Of a DNA stretch of 64,000 bases, positions 33,902 to 46,820 are shown in pieces. The notes beneath the pieces are model-generated. The model ran no database searches. It was not told where the DNA came from and saw only the letters and a program-made list of their open reading frames with translations. The stretch covers positions 9,152,705 to 9,216,704 of the forward strand of contig NC_052119.1 of NCBI RefSeq assembly GCF_012273895.1. The letters run 5' to 3'. Both the position numbers and the translations under genes were made by a program. The stretch's first letter is position 1. Each line of letters begins with the position of its first letter. The DNA comes from Zerene cesonia (taxonomy: Eukaryota > Arthropoda > Insecta > Lepidoptera > Pieridae).

Positions 33902-35128
33902 ACTTAACCTTCTCATAATAAACGTAATTAAACTACGAAAATGTACACACGATGATAACAATTTCAAGGTTTATTCTTGAATGCTACGATTATCAACACC
34001 GTCTATAACGTATTCAACCTAACTGATATAATACATCCCCTTGTTACCACGTCTACCTCCGAAACGACACGACCGATTTTAACGAATTTTTATGTATATA
34101 TAGTAAGCTTGAGAATAGGCCAACAATTTTTTGCCTCTAAGTCATAAAAGTGGCAAAACAAACTTTCTAAACTAAAACTTTTAAAATTACTCAGTGACAT
34201 AGATCGTAAATCTGACCCGAGGCCTTGGGCTAAAGCTTGTACACACCCATCGATAGTTATTACAGTAGGATTTTCAAATTTGGTAGCATTATATTTTGAA
34301 TATATTATTTTGAACTAATAAATATGCAAATAATTTCACACGAATCATAACATCAAACATTTCCATGCTATGTAATAAAACCGCAATATTGTTAAATTCT
34401 TTATTTTTTTATTTACTATTCGCTCCGTCTTCGTTATGGTACGTATAAAGCTTACGCCACTCAGTGAAGTTGTAGCTTTTTAATTGCGAATAATTTTTTA
34501 AATCGTCCAAGCAGTTTAGATCTAAAAACATTACAAACAAACATAAAAAAACAAATGATTCATCTTTAAACCATTAGTTAGCTTAAACTTTTGTTTATCG
34601 ACAATGTTACATAAATGTCTGTCTGTCTGTTCTGTCTGTCTGTGTGTTCATATACAAAACAATGAAACCGACATTTTAATTTATTTGAACAGTAATTACT
34701 TTAAACATCTTGCATCATGCATACAGAAAAAAAAAAAAATACAATTATTTCACATAACAAATTCTGTTTTTTAAATGTATGTTTTAATAAAAAGTTTTAT
34801 TTATATGAAGAATATCCTTATAGGTTATTAAACTATTTTATATAATAGAGCAACACGCGCTGTATCAATTTTAATACAACTTAGATATACATTCACTACA
34901 AAAAGTGTAAGTACGTAAAACATCTTCGCATAATATTAATACAGCACTGATTATAAAGCTCATAATTTATGGTCCACGACCCAGGCGCAAATTTTGTCAA
35001 TGTTATCTTCCGGATTAATAACTTGTAGACTGGTCAAGGTAAGTGAACCATTAAGCATGGTGGTCAGCTACAGATTTAGTGCTGGGTTGAGCATTGGTGA
35101 CCATCCGAACCATATCATTCGTTAGATA
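33902..35128. other. AT-rich intergenic sequence
   Basis: Only the TGTC microsatellite at 34616 and a possible repeat fragment near 34030-34110. Confidence 0.45.
34616..34647. repeat. TGTC tetranucleotide microsatellite
   Basis: TGTCTGTCTGTCTGTTCTGT and further units. Confidence 0.8.
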
Positions 35129-35224
35129 TCATCATCATCTGATTTCATATCATCCGGCTTCAAAATTAAACCGGCGAAAGGACTGAAAATGTTATCTTTC
35201 TTTACGTTACAAATCGTCGTTTCA
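35129..35224 (-). repeat. 3' end of the RTE element with short GATGAT tail
   Basis: After the ORF's TGA (35222-35224, - strand) about 70 bp of 3' sequence leads to ATCATCATCATCTGAT near 35130-35145, the microsatellite tail usual for RTE elements. Confidence 0.5.
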
Positions 35225-36633
35225 GCCATGGGACGTCCACTGCTGGACAAAGGCCTCCCTCAAGGATTTCCACCTAGATCGGTCACTGGCGGCCTGCATC
35301 CAGCGGCTCCCCGCCACTCGGACCAGGTCATCTGTCCATCTCGTGGGTGGACGTCCCACGCTTCGTCGGCCAGTACGTGGCCTCCATTCCAGAACCTTTT
35401 TGCCCCAACGGCCATCGGTTCTACGGGCTATATGCCCAGCCCATCGCCACTTCAACGTGCTAATCCGGTGAGCTATGTCGGTTAGTCCGGTTCTCCTACG
35501 GATTTCCTCATTTCTGATTCGATCTCGTAGGGAAACTCCAAGCATAGCCCTTTCCATAGCACGNNNNNNNNNNNNNNNNNNNNNNNNNNNNNNNNNNNNN
35601 NNNNNNNNNNNNNNNNNNNNNNNNNNNNNNNNNNNNNNNNNNNNNNNNNNNNNNNNNNNNNNNNNNNNNNNNNNNNNNNNNNNNNNNNNNNNNNNNNNNN
35701 NNNNNNNNNNNNNNNNNNNNNNNNNNNNNNNNNNNNNNNNNNNNNNNNNNNNNNNNNNNNNNNNNNNNNNNNNNNNNNNNNNNNNNNNNNNNNNNNNNNN
35801 NNNNNNNNNNNNNNNNNNNNNNNNNNNNNNNNNNNNNNNNNNNNNNNNNNNNNNNNNNNNNNNNNNNNNNNNNNNNNNNNNNNNNNNNNNNNNNNNNNNN
35901 NNNNNNNNNNNNNNNNNNNNNNNNNNNNNNNNNNNNNNNNNNNNNNNNNNNNNNNNNNNNNNNNNNNNNNNNNNNNNNNNNNNNNNNNNNNNNNNNNNNN
36001 NNNNNNNNNNNNNNNNNNNNNNNNNNNNNNNNNNNNNNNNNNNNNNNNNNNNNNNNNNNNNNNNNNNNNNNNNNNNNNNNNNNNNNNNNNNNNNNNNNNN
36101 NNNNNNNNNNNNNNNNNNNNNNNNNNNNNNNNNNNNNNNNNNNNNNNNNNNNNNNNNNNNNNNNNNNNNNNNNNNNNNNNNNNNNNNNNNNNNNNNNNNN
36201 NNNNNNNNNNNNNNNNNNNNNNNNNNNNNNNNNNNNNNNNNNNNNNNNNNNNNNNNNNNNNNNNNNNNNNNNNNNNNNNNNNNNNNNNNNNNNNNNNNNN
36301 NNNNNNNNNNNNNNNNNNNNNNNNNNNNNNNNNNNNNNNNNNNNNNNNNNNNNNNNNNNNNNNNNNNNNNNNNNNNNNNNNNNNNNNNNNNNNNNNNNNN
36401 NNNNNNNNNNNNNNNNNNNNNNNNNNNNNNNNNNNNNNNNNNNNNNNNNNNNNNNNNNNNNNNNNNNNNNNNNNNNNNNNNNNNNNNNNNNNNNNNNNNN
36501 NNNNNNNNNNNNNNNNNNNNNNNNNNNNNNNNNNNNNNNNNNNNNNNNNNNNNNNNNNNNNNNGATTCGTGATAACCCTTGAAAACAGTTTATAAACATG
36601 GCTCAGGAGTGATATCGGTCTGTAGTTCTTCAA
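35222..36633 (-). pseudogene. RTE-type non-LTR reverse transcriptase, broken and spanning a gap
   Basis: Right of the gap (36633 downwards) the frame reads KNYRPISLLSHVYKLFSRVI, the entry of a reverse-transcriptase domain. Left of the gap (35557-35222) it reads the C-terminal part, with WRWAGHIARRTDGRW, GRRSVGRPPTRWTDDL and a QQWTSHG end before TGA. Known: this C-terminus is typical of RTE elements in Lepidoptera. The two pieces are in different nominal frames, but the 1000 N are a placeholder so this means nothing. Upstream of the first piece the frame hits a stop within three codons and there is no endonuclease domain, so the copy is 5'-truncated. Inferred to be dead. Confidence 0.75.
35564..36563. 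other. Assembly gap, 1000 N
   Basis: Placeholder gap inside an RTE reverse transcriptase. True length is unknown. Confidence 0.99.
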
Positions 36634-36712
36634 AAGGGTCTACGTACGTTACAAATGGCTGACTGTAAATTTCAAAAGGGTCTACGTACGTTACAAATGG
36701 CTGACTGTAAAT
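36629..36712. repeat. Two tandem 42-bp units at the truncated RTE edge
   Basis: 36629-36670 and 36671-36712 are identical or nearly so, beginning TTCAAAAGGGTCTACGTACG. Confidence 0.75.
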
Positions 36713-37286
36713 TTCTTCAATATATGATGTAAAATATAAACTGACAACCTTTCAAGCCAGAGAAAATGACTGAAAAAAAAACGTACTTGGAAGGTACAGA
36801 GCAGAAGATGGCAGTGCCATGCTCTACGATACATCTTATCTGAACATAGAACAAGTTATCAGTCCGGATAGAATTGGTTCTGAAATCTAACACTGACTCG
36901 TGGATCATGAACCATAGAATTATTTCGTGACAAATTAAACTGAAAGCTTCGTCCTCTTATTCGTCCCAGAAGACCAATTTTCCGAAATCGCTTATAGCTT
37001 GTATTCCTATACTGTACCAATTTGAAGTGTTGAATTTATTTTATAGGGTGCTTTATTTTTATAAACAAATGTATATTATTGCAATGCGATTAGAATTGAT
37101 TAATATTATATCTGTGTATAATTGTAAGTGTACGTAATATAATTAAATTATAAATATATTCCGCATATACATGTTTAAAGAGATAAGTGTAATGTTTCAT
37201 ATTTAGTTTTATAGCATTCAAATGCTTTATAAAATGAAGTGTCCCTTAGGCACATGAAACCGAAAGAGTAGAAGAAATTCGATTGC

Positions 37287-37359
37287 CGAGGCGGGATTAC
37301 GGAGGACCGGGAGCGTTGCTACGGTTTGGCAAAATGGCGTGGATTCGAATCCCGCCTCG
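37287..37359. repeat. Inverted 12-bp pair with a tRNA B-box-like core
   Basis: CGAGGCGGGATT (37287-37298) pairs exactly with AATCCCGCCTCG (37348-37359). The right arm includes GGATTCGAATCC, similar to a tRNA T-arm. It does not fold as a standard tRNA. Confidence 0.45.
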
Positions 37360-38268
37360 TGATCAAATTTTTTCCTTTATTGAAATTGACTTGTCAAGGA
37401 GTTCCTTTGTCAGAGTTTCGACTCCATTATCAGATGGAATCTAGACCTTCATTAACTTTCAATACTTTGTTGAAATTGAAAAAGAAAAGAATTAAAAACA
37501 CACTAGTCGCCCCCACGATTTGCGAAAGTGTCTCTTGATTTTTGTGGTATACCAGCAGGAGATCCTGGTTACCATACCATACTTGGAATAACTCCATTCC
37601 AACAAAATACATAAATGTAAACGTTTCCCGCCAACACATAAAATATACGATCAAATTGAGTAACCTTTTCTTATAAATCGGTTAAAAATGTAATCTAGCC
37701 TTATGCGCCACTGGGAGGTCGAATCATAAATTACAAAGTTTTCTAATATACTTACGGGCTACGAATCGAATTACATACATCCGATCATTGCGATTAGATT
37801 TACATGAATAAAATTACATTAAACATATTATAAGAGAAAGAATAACATTATTAATTCGGTATTAACAAATTTAAATCGATCAAACACGAGATTTCTTATA
37901 AAAACTTACATAGATCGAAAATACTTTATGAAAATTACTTCGTTTAAGCAACTTTGAACGAGTGAAGATGAATAAATAAATGAGAAATATATAAACCAGG
38001 TCACCGTTGTTTACTCTTTGCTCAAGACGTTTTATTTTCGGCTCGCATAAATTTAAGAAATGAATAATAAGATTGCGACAAATTTTTGTACTTTATTCCA
38101 CTAAACAATATTGATCAAGAATAGTAGCTCCAAAAATCGAATCATCACCATCCAACTTCATTGTTTGTTGCGTTATTAACAGACGAAATACATATAAATC
38201 TAGGACAGACAAGGGCGGACTGACTGAGAGTGAAAACCTTAAGGTATAGATATTTATCATAAAATGTA

Positions 38269-38634
38269 TTTTGAAACGCCCAGGCTTTCGTTGCGAAAGT
38301 AAATGTTTACAAAGTACTCTCTCGATTATAACTACTATTAACGATTATAATTAGATGAGTTACCTAATAACGCATTTAACACGAGCATTGGGATGTCATT
38401 TAATTTAAAATAAATACCAGTACGTAGCAATATAATGATTAAANNNNNNNNNNTTTGAAACGCCCAGGCTTTCGTTGCGAAAGTAAATTTTTATTACAAA
38501 ATACTCTCTCGATTATAACTACTATTAACGATTATAATTAGATGTTTAACCTAATTAACGCATTCAAACCGAGCATTGCGATGTCATTTAATTTAAAATA
38601 AATACCAGTACGTAGCAATTTAATGATTAAATAC
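38269..38634. repeat. Duplicated ~175-bp segment around a 10-N gap
   Basis: 38269-38443 and 38454-38634 align nearly end to end (both contain GAAACGCCCAGGCTTTCGTT and ATAAATACCAGTACGTAGCA), with scattered substitutions and small indels. The gap at 38444-38453 separates them. Likely unmerged haplotypes. Confidence 0.8.
38444..38453. other. Assembly gap, 10 N
   Basis: Short gap between two near-identical segments. Confidence 0.99.
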
Positions 38635-40145
38635 TAAACTATGAACCATTTTTAAGTGTTTTGCACACATATATATAAAGTAGTAAGATAGTGTGTATTA
38701 TTACATGTAATAATACTTTCATATTTAATAGATGGGGGCTTTGAGTCTACCGTGTAGGTATTTTGTATGGTGTATAACAAAATTATTTAGATCTCATTTA
38801 TTACGGTAATATCATAGATTTTTGTGATAACATGTAGCGTAAAATTTAAACATTATAAATCATATTGGATAAGATAAGATATAATTTCACCAGATCATAT
38901 AATTATAAAGCTTTTATATGTAATAAAATATTGACAAATTGTGGAAAATACTAATAATATATAATTTATGTGTATGCATAGATAACCTCAAATATATCAA
39001 ATTTCGTGGAAAGATGTAAGCGGTCTACCATATATCGTCATCTAAATTTTTTGTTTAAGATTGCTGCCAGCTCAAAGGGGCTTTACTTCCACAGAGGAAC
39101 CAAACTTTAATCGATATTTCTCAACCGTCAAATCAGATACCAACTATTTGACACAACAACAACATTTTTCAACATTTTTAACAAGATGTCATTAAAGTAT
39201 GGGGCAGTGTTCTATTTTTGTGAAGACCTGTATCATCCATGTATTAACATCCAATCACCTTAAAAAGTATTATTATAAATTTTGTATTTAATATAAAATC
39301 TATAGATTCGTAGATCGATATAATGTAATATAAACGAACTTGATTCGGGAACATAAAATACGTAGGTCAAGTAGTATTTTTATAGATACAAATTATACAT
39401 ATGTAGTGAAATATAAATGTCGATGTAAACTATGTAAACTGTACCAATAAAATGTACGATGCGTAATAAATTGTTTCATTTCCAATTGTTTACATGACAA
39501 AAACTTTTATCCTTTAAGGTGCTATATGAATCCTGCATCTATCTTCTTAATATCACAATTCATGAAGTGTATTAAAACGATTTAGGATAGCCCAGGCCAG
39601 GTCTAGGCCAGGGCCTCTACAAAATTAGAGACTTTCAAAAAAAACAAAATAGTGCTGGAAACACGCTATTTTGATCTGCTATCTTTGGACTCTATTTTGA
39701 CCTTGCCAGATGTAACTAGTACGTCTGTTCATAATGTATCAACAGACAGATGTCTTTCTAAACAAAATGTGCTTAGATCTCTATGGATTTAAAACAAATA
39801 ATTATAAAAATATACCAAACATGTTATGTTTTCATTACTTCATTATGTATCATGAAGTCACGTGTCCCGACCCCTTACGTGTACTTACTGATTCGTGTTA
39901 AATTACACATGAAATTAACATCATAAAACACGAAAATTAAACGTAATTACTCGTACGCTTAATAGGAAACTCGTCAAAAATCTACTTTTACCTCTATTTA
40001 TTTATAAAAAACCAATTGCAAACTGAACAAATACTACCAAATGAAATGAAATAAAAATGTTTTTAAAAATTTTCACATATACATACCTACATTTTAATTT
40101 CTTAATTATTTGTTACGATTCTCGACCAATTAATGAAAGCATTCA

Positions 40146-40300
40146 TCTATACTAATATTATAAAGCTGAAGATTTTGTTTGTTTGTTTGTTTCAACGCCG
40201 TAATCAAAACGGACGAATCTACTGGTACGTTTTGATAAATTCTTTCAGTTTTAGATAGCCCATTTATTGAGGAAGGCTTTAGGCTATATATGTACATTGA
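40146..40300 (+). mobile_element. Helitron-like repeat, GTTTGTTTG subfamily
   Basis: TCTATACTAATATTATAAAG start, GTTTGTTTGTTTGTTTC tract and TTCTTTCAGTTTTAGATAGC core; the CTRR end is lost. Confidence 0.5.
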
Positions 40301-42187
40301 CAGCATTATTAAAAGTCCTTACTGCTAATTGTATGTTTCTCTGTTATTTCAATTCCTGATTTAGTTCTTCTGGATGGATATTATGTAATAACATAATTAT
40401 GAATTTTATTTACTAGACTCCGGAACTTTTTGGTACTTGGGTAAAATTAGCTTAAATACTAATCAAAACTATTATCTACCTCTATACCATACAGATAAGT
40501 TCAGTTATTTTGTACTGAAAAGTCCTAGACCCACCCTCAGTTTCACATTAATTATACACATATTTCCCAGTAACAGAACTTGTAGGATTGTGTTTCTTAT
40601 ATTCAGGTACATAGGAAACATTCTGCCAAAAATCCGAACTGATAACTAAAGCTTCCATGGTAAGCTTTACATAGTTTACGATGCCATCTTAGTTAAATGC
40701 CACGCACCTCCCACTAAGCATCTTCGCGTACTGGCAACAACTATTTACAAATTAAATAGCCTTAACCTCCAACTCTCGCAAAGGTCGCAATTCGTCATTG
40801 TCACTGCAAATTTAACGATCTCTTACCCTTTCCCTCCCGCGGGGCGGCGTAAACTTATACCAATTGTCAAATTATTTATGTATATTTATACCCGCCTAGT
40901 TGTGATGGAAATCTCTGAGACATAATTGGAGTGGCCAGAGAAGTATAAGCTTTATTAGCCTTTGTTTTAGAATTGGTCTGGTGCTTGAGGTTGCATTGTG
41001 TTGATAAAAATTTCTAAGGTGGAATATTTAACGAACGATTTTATAATATAATATAATAGATAATTTCACAATAAACTACAAGGACATGTTACGACTGTTT
41101 TCAAATTATACGCTGTTTCCAATCCTCCATCGACCATGCTGTTTAACATTACCTATCCCAAAATAGCTGGCGTACTTCAGAGTACCTATTAGCTACCTTT
41201 ATATTCTTGCAAATGGACAAGAAAATACGAGCGAAACATTTGTTTCGGATAAATAATTATCAACACTTGTCTAGCACATACCTACACGTCGATGTTTTCC
41301 TCCACGAAATACCTGTAATATACGTAATGTAATGGGTATATATATGCTACAATGTAAGTTATATTAGTACTTCGTAGCCATTTGCTCCATTCCGAGTATT
41401 CAGTAAGCACAACTTTAATGATGCGTTCCAAATATATTGGTATCGATTTATTCAGAGTAATTTATGCCTTATACAATATACATATAATGAAACAGTATCC
41501 AGACCATTTCTGTATAATAAATATTTTATCCAAAGTGATTGCTATTTAATACACATGTGTTTTAGACCCGAAATAGAATGGTTTTCTGTTAAAGTACATT
41601 TCACTGTTTGTTTGTATGTGCGTCAATAACGTTTTAAAATCATCTTAATAATGATTTTTTATAAAATTTTTGTCATCTAATCTGTTTTATACATTTATTT
41701 AATTAATTAATATGTAGATAATGTAGTCTATTTTATATATTTATATAAATGCAGAGGTTTGTTTGTTTATTTATTAAATACAGTTGCTAAAATTCGGCTC
41801 GTTTTATAAACGCTATCAGTCATGCCAGTATTTAATAGATAACAACTACCAAAAAATTATATATGGTCACTGGCTTTGCATCTTTAACCACTTAATACAG
41901 AACGTAGAATGGCATCAACTAATTTAAAATTATGCATGTGGTATTAAAATAAGCAGAAAGTATTTTAATATCTCTAACAGTGTAAGATGTAATATTTTTA
42001 TTTTTGAATGACTATAACAATCTCGCAGAGTGGCGCGCGGGGAATGAAAACGGGCTTTCGTTTGTACTTCGTATAGCTTCACTTAAGCTGGGAATATACT
42101 GAGTTCTCCGAAATAGAATGAAAGCACTGAGTCACTTTTTATGTAAAATACCCGGCGTACGCTTTTTACACGCTTTTTATTAGCTTC
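40301..42187. other. AT-rich intergenic sequence
   Basis: No supported gene; the open frame at 40437 has no domain or splicing support. Confidence 0.5.
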
Positions 42188-42302
42188 ACCTGTATGTTTG
42201 TATGTTTGTTTGTAACCGACTTCTTTGGGCGCGATTTTGACCCACTTTAAACGGCCAGATTTCGTTCAAACTTTGTAGATTTATTGAGAATCGATGACAA
42301 TA
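42188..42302. repeat. Dispersed repeat fragment (CACCTGTATGTTTGT type)
   Basis: CACCTGTATGTTTGTATG, GCGCGATTTTGACCCACTTT and ACGGCCAGATTTCGTTCAAA, matching 4846. Confidence 0.45.
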
Positions 42303-42395
42303 CACTAATTTGATAAAATTATTCCATTTTTCAATTTGCAAAATATGATTTTTGTTAAAGCGTGTTTTTTAGTTTTTTTTAACTATTATTATTAT

Positions 42396-42502
42396 TTATT
42401 TATGTTATCGTTGGCAACGGGGCTGGTGGGTTACCTGATGCTACCACCGTCCATGAACATTTGGAGAGGCGTAAGGTCGACTGCAAACCTTACGCCTCTT
42501 CA
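42396..42502 (-). repeat. Poly(A)-tailed repeat, short copy
   Basis: GGGGCTGGTGGGTTACCTGA, CACCGTCCATGAACATTTGG and an AGGCGTAAGGTC...ACCTTACGCCT inverted pair. Confidence 0.5.
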
Positions 42503-42594
42503 ATACTCTCTCTTCAAAAATATCTTCAATTTATCTAGCAAAAAGTTGTGCTAAGGTAATTCTATTATGTTATTAAAATATATTTTTTTATTCT

Positions 42595-42735
42595 CTAGCT
42601 GGAAATTGCTATTTCACTCGCGTGGTACCTAGCTAAAATGCAACCTATGTGTTAATTTTATTATATAATTAGACTATTATCTATCTCTGTACCAAATTTT
42701 ATGAAGATTCCCACAGAGGCCCTTACGTGAAAAAA
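42595..42735 (-). mobile_element. Helitron-like fragment
   Basis: Begins CTAGCTGGAAATTGCTATTT and shares the TCACTCGCGTGGTACCTA part of the variant subfamily. The far end is lost. Confidence 0.45.
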
Positions 42736-43074
42736 TAAGAAACAGCCAAACATGAGGACTCACTTTCGCGTTCATAACATTATTAAAGAATCTAAAGTAC
42801 TACGTCAAAGACGAAACCTGTAAGTCTCATAATTTCTACGTAAAGTTCGACATAAAATGCATTAATTGTGAGGTGAGGTAGTTGACAGAGTGATTACATG
42901 CTATTTGATACCAGTATACACCCAACCTTCTTCCACGAAAAGTACTTTCATAGATTTTATGACATATAAACAAACAAGTGCTTATAAAACATACGTATAT
43001 ATACACACGAAACTCCTACGCTGTCATATAATTACGCAACATAAAATATACCGTGATACATTTAAAGAATAAAT

Positions 43075-43163
43075 ACTGATGATGATGGGGGCCGAGTCAC
43101 CTTCGTCCGTAGGTGAATACCCTAAATAATGAATCCCTACACGTGGCCCCTGGGTGGTGCTAA
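43075..43163. repeat. Repeat-like sequence entering the second gap
   Basis: ACTGATGATGATGGGGGCCG followed by GC-rich sequence (CACGTGGCCCCTGGGTGGTG), unlike the AT-rich flank. The GATGATG start suggests another element with that kind of tail, on the - strand. It is cut by the gap, so the class is unknown. Confidence 0.4.
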
Positions 43164-44163
43164 NNNNNNNNNNNNNNNNNNNNNNNNNNNNNNNNNNNNN
43201 NNNNNNNNNNNNNNNNNNNNNNNNNNNNNNNNNNNNNNNNNNNNNNNNNNNNNNNNNNNNNNNNNNNNNNNNNNNNNNNNNNNNNNNNNNNNNNNNNNNN
43301 NNNNNNNNNNNNNNNNNNNNNNNNNNNNNNNNNNNNNNNNNNNNNNNNNNNNNNNNNNNNNNNNNNNNNNNNNNNNNNNNNNNNNNNNNNNNNNNNNNNN
43401 NNNNNNNNNNNNNNNNNNNNNNNNNNNNNNNNNNNNNNNNNNNNNNNNNNNNNNNNNNNNNNNNNNNNNNNNNNNNNNNNNNNNNNNNNNNNNNNNNNNN
43501 NNNNNNNNNNNNNNNNNNNNNNNNNNNNNNNNNNNNNNNNNNNNNNNNNNNNNNNNNNNNNNNNNNNNNNNNNNNNNNNNNNNNNNNNNNNNNNNNNNNN
43601 NNNNNNNNNNNNNNNNNNNNNNNNNNNNNNNNNNNNNNNNNNNNNNNNNNNNNNNNNNNNNNNNNNNNNNNNNNNNNNNNNNNNNNNNNNNNNNNNNNNN
43701 NNNNNNNNNNNNNNNNNNNNNNNNNNNNNNNNNNNNNNNNNNNNNNNNNNNNNNNNNNNNNNNNNNNNNNNNNNNNNNNNNNNNNNNNNNNNNNNNNNNN
43801 NNNNNNNNNNNNNNNNNNNNNNNNNNNNNNNNNNNNNNNNNNNNNNNNNNNNNNNNNNNNNNNNNNNNNNNNNNNNNNNNNNNNNNNNNNNNNNNNNNNN
43901 NNNNNNNNNNNNNNNNNNNNNNNNNNNNNNNNNNNNNNNNNNNNNNNNNNNNNNNNNNNNNNNNNNNNNNNNNNNNNNNNNNNNNNNNNNNNNNNNNNNN
44001 NNNNNNNNNNNNNNNNNNNNNNNNNNNNNNNNNNNNNNNNNNNNNNNNNNNNNNNNNNNNNNNNNNNNNNNNNNNNNNNNNNNNNNNNNNNNNNNNNNNN
44101 NNNNNNNNNNNNNNNNNNNNNNNNNNNNNNNNNNNNNNNNNNNNNNNNNNNNNNNNNNNNNNN
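43164..44163. other. Assembly gap, 1000 N
   Basis: Placeholder gap. The sequence just before it is repeat-like. Confidence 0.99.
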
Positions 44164-44456
44164 CTGAAATACCAACAACATATTAATATTAAAGTCATAA
44201 GATTGATCAAATGGGTTTCATTTATTATTAAAACTTGAGTATATTATTCTAGAGACTTTGCTATCAAGAGTTTTCAGTGTTGCATCCAAAAAATATCGAC
44301 TTGAATAGAAATATCACACTATCACAACATTTCTACGAAAATTCCGATATCATATATGTATTTATTCAAATAGATTTCTTTTAGCATCGCTTTTGAAGCG
44401 TCGGTGCCAACAATAGGAATAACATTAGATGTGCATTGACTTGAACTTGTGAATTA

Positions 44457-44637
44457 CTAACTGGAACCCGCGGCTTCACTCGGGTGGTACCTAACAAAAA
44501 TCTTAATGCAGACGATAATATGTCTTTGTTTCATACAGACCTCATTTCATACAGACCCGAACAGAGGTTTTGTACGTGAAAGAGTAACAAACTTCCATAC
44601 ATTCTCACAAGCTTTCACGTTTTTAATATTAGTAGGA
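44457..44637 (-). mobile_element. Helitron-like element, Lep1-related variant
   Basis: Shares the AATATTAGTAGGA terminus. The other end reads AACCCGCGGCTTCACTCGGG, a diverged form of the family's CG-rich end. Confidence 0.55.
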
Positions 44638-46647
44638 TAAAATGGATATTTAAGATAATTTTTTTTTGCTTTTACGTGACGTACTCTCGGCGATATATTT
44701 GCAGACTTTATCGATTATTTTTATTTAATTACATCTAAGATAAGTCATTAATTTGAAAATACAATTTCGATTCTCTAGTATTTAAAAATGAGTGGATGCA
44801 GTTCCTGCCTCAAAAAGTTATGACATATTCCTTAAAAAGACCTTAAAGTTTCAGACCTTGTCACAGTGACCGATCTTAATGTGAAAACAGTTTGTATTAT
44901 ATTAAAGCTATAGTTATTGAAACTATGCAAACAAATAATTTTATATCAACACATCATACAGGTCATAAACATTCTCAGTTTTGAGTTAACTCAAACGCAA
45001 TTCGTAACACTACATTTTCGAATAAGAAAAAAAGAAACCAATCAGTAACACAGCGTCCTCCAAGAAAAATACACGAGAGATTTCATCATTTCCCACAAAA
45101 TTGAGAGTCGCAAGTGGAAATTCGAGACGTGTAAAAACTATACGAACAACCACTAAATAACTTACTATTTTTTCTCCACACGTTTCGGGTATCGAATGGC
45201 ATCTCAGACCTCCCAAACTATGCCCTCGGGAAAGGCGCATAATGTATTTATATCTTTAGAACACGAGGACGAAAAGACTAGATTTTGCGGAGGTATAAAT
45301 GGAATTATTTCTCATCCACTCGCAGAGATGAAAATATATTTTCTATCATCTGGGGAACTGTATTGATTGCCACTGTGTTTTTTTTCCTATTTGTGTTCCA
45401 TTTTTAAATTTGACGCGGGAATATTTATAGATACGAGCTTACATAATTGTTCTTGGAAATTCCGTTGTAAGTATTTTATCTTAGCTTTTTTGTTCATAAA
45501 ATTAGATATTAATAATAGTGTAAAGCATTGTTGCTAGATAAATTTATGCGGTTCAACGAAACACATGGAGTTCTGATTCTACGCTTAAAAAGACACTGTA
45601 TAAGTGAAATTATAGAATTTTTGTACCTACTAAATTTTTAATTCTCCATTTTATAGTATATCTAGATATATCAAAACACCATGAGAGTGGCATAAGCTGC
45701 TTTTCACCGCGATTAAACATCTCATTTTAATAGAAATTTACTTCTAACACGTGGTTAAAGCTGCGAGCGGAAAGCTATATACGTTATAAATAGAAAAGTG
45801 AAAATAAACCACTGGGCCGAAAAACATTTTCCCTCGAGATCCATAATACACCCTTAGCTGAAATCAGGATTATTCATCCATCGCTCGTCCCACATTTTTT
45901 TACGAAAGCGTGCTATAAGAATAACATTATTTTTTTAATGATGTCTTAAATTGTACAACTTTTAACGTATATTAATCGTTATGTTTATTAAAGACTACAA
46001 TATTTGTCCAAAAGCTTCTAAAACTGAACTGCATTAAAAATCTAATTTTCAATGTAAATCAGTTTTTACTAGAGAAAAATCAAACGAGAAAATACTATAA
46101 ATATCTGTAATTTATAAATTCAAAATAAACAATATTTTTAACAGTCATAGTGCACACTTCATGTTGGTAACTATCACGCAATTGAAATATTTTCTATGCA
46201 TTAACATTTGTTTGTAAACATAAAGAAAATTTAGAAATCAGCGCTTTAGTATTTACAAGAGTCTTTGTGTTTTGGGAGCAAACTAAAAAGCAACCATGTA
46301 GTGGCTACTGACACGTAATAATACTTTTAATACCAGACGACTCAGATAACATGCATGTCATCCAAATACAGAATACGTTTTTAAACAATATAATCCATAA
46401 AATCTACAAGAATCAAAATCGTTACATGGATCACGTCCATCAATCTCCGATTAAACGTGCCTCAGGAAGGTGGAAGGAAAGTTACGTATCTTTATTGAAA
46501 GTCTCAGATATTTCCCTGTCGTGGCTAATGGATGTAAACTCTATCGAAGCGAGCAAACGGTCAAGGTCGCATACCACCCACACCTCCTTGCTTGCTAGGG
46601 TTGCCTAAAGTATTATTTTTGTTGTTTATACCCATTTTAGTGGGTAG
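44638..46647. other. AT-rich intergenic sequence
   Basis: Short frames at 45010-45240 (-) and 46351-46608 (+) look like chance; nothing recognised. Confidence 0.45.
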
Positions 46648-46820
46648 TTTTTATGCCATAAGCGGGCGAGCTGGCGGTTTGCCTGGTAGTAAGCGAACAC
46701 TACCACCCATAAACATTCGCAGAAGTAGTGCCTCTGCGAATGCGCTGCCCGCTTTGAAGGAGAAAGGGATAAGGAAAGGATTGGCTAGGAAGGAAGGGTG
46801 AGAAAAAGGAAACGGGCCTT
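46648..46820 (-). repeat. Poly(A)-tailed repeat
   Basis: TTTATGCCATAAGCGGGCGA, CACTACCACCCATAAACATT and the GCAGAAGTAGTGCCTCTGC hairpin; ends in a GA-rich tract. Confidence 0.6.

Larger units (their letters stand above)
36713..40145. other. AT-rich intergenic sequence
   Basis: Holds the inverted pair at 37287 and the duplication around 38444; no gene seen. Confidence 0.5.

Noticed and set aside
35475..36633. Frames of 360-385 codons across the first N run
   Set aside because: They are open only because N is not read as a stop. The real coding signal is limited to the two RTE edges.
43024..44238. Long frames across the second N run
   Set aside because: Same artefact of the gap.
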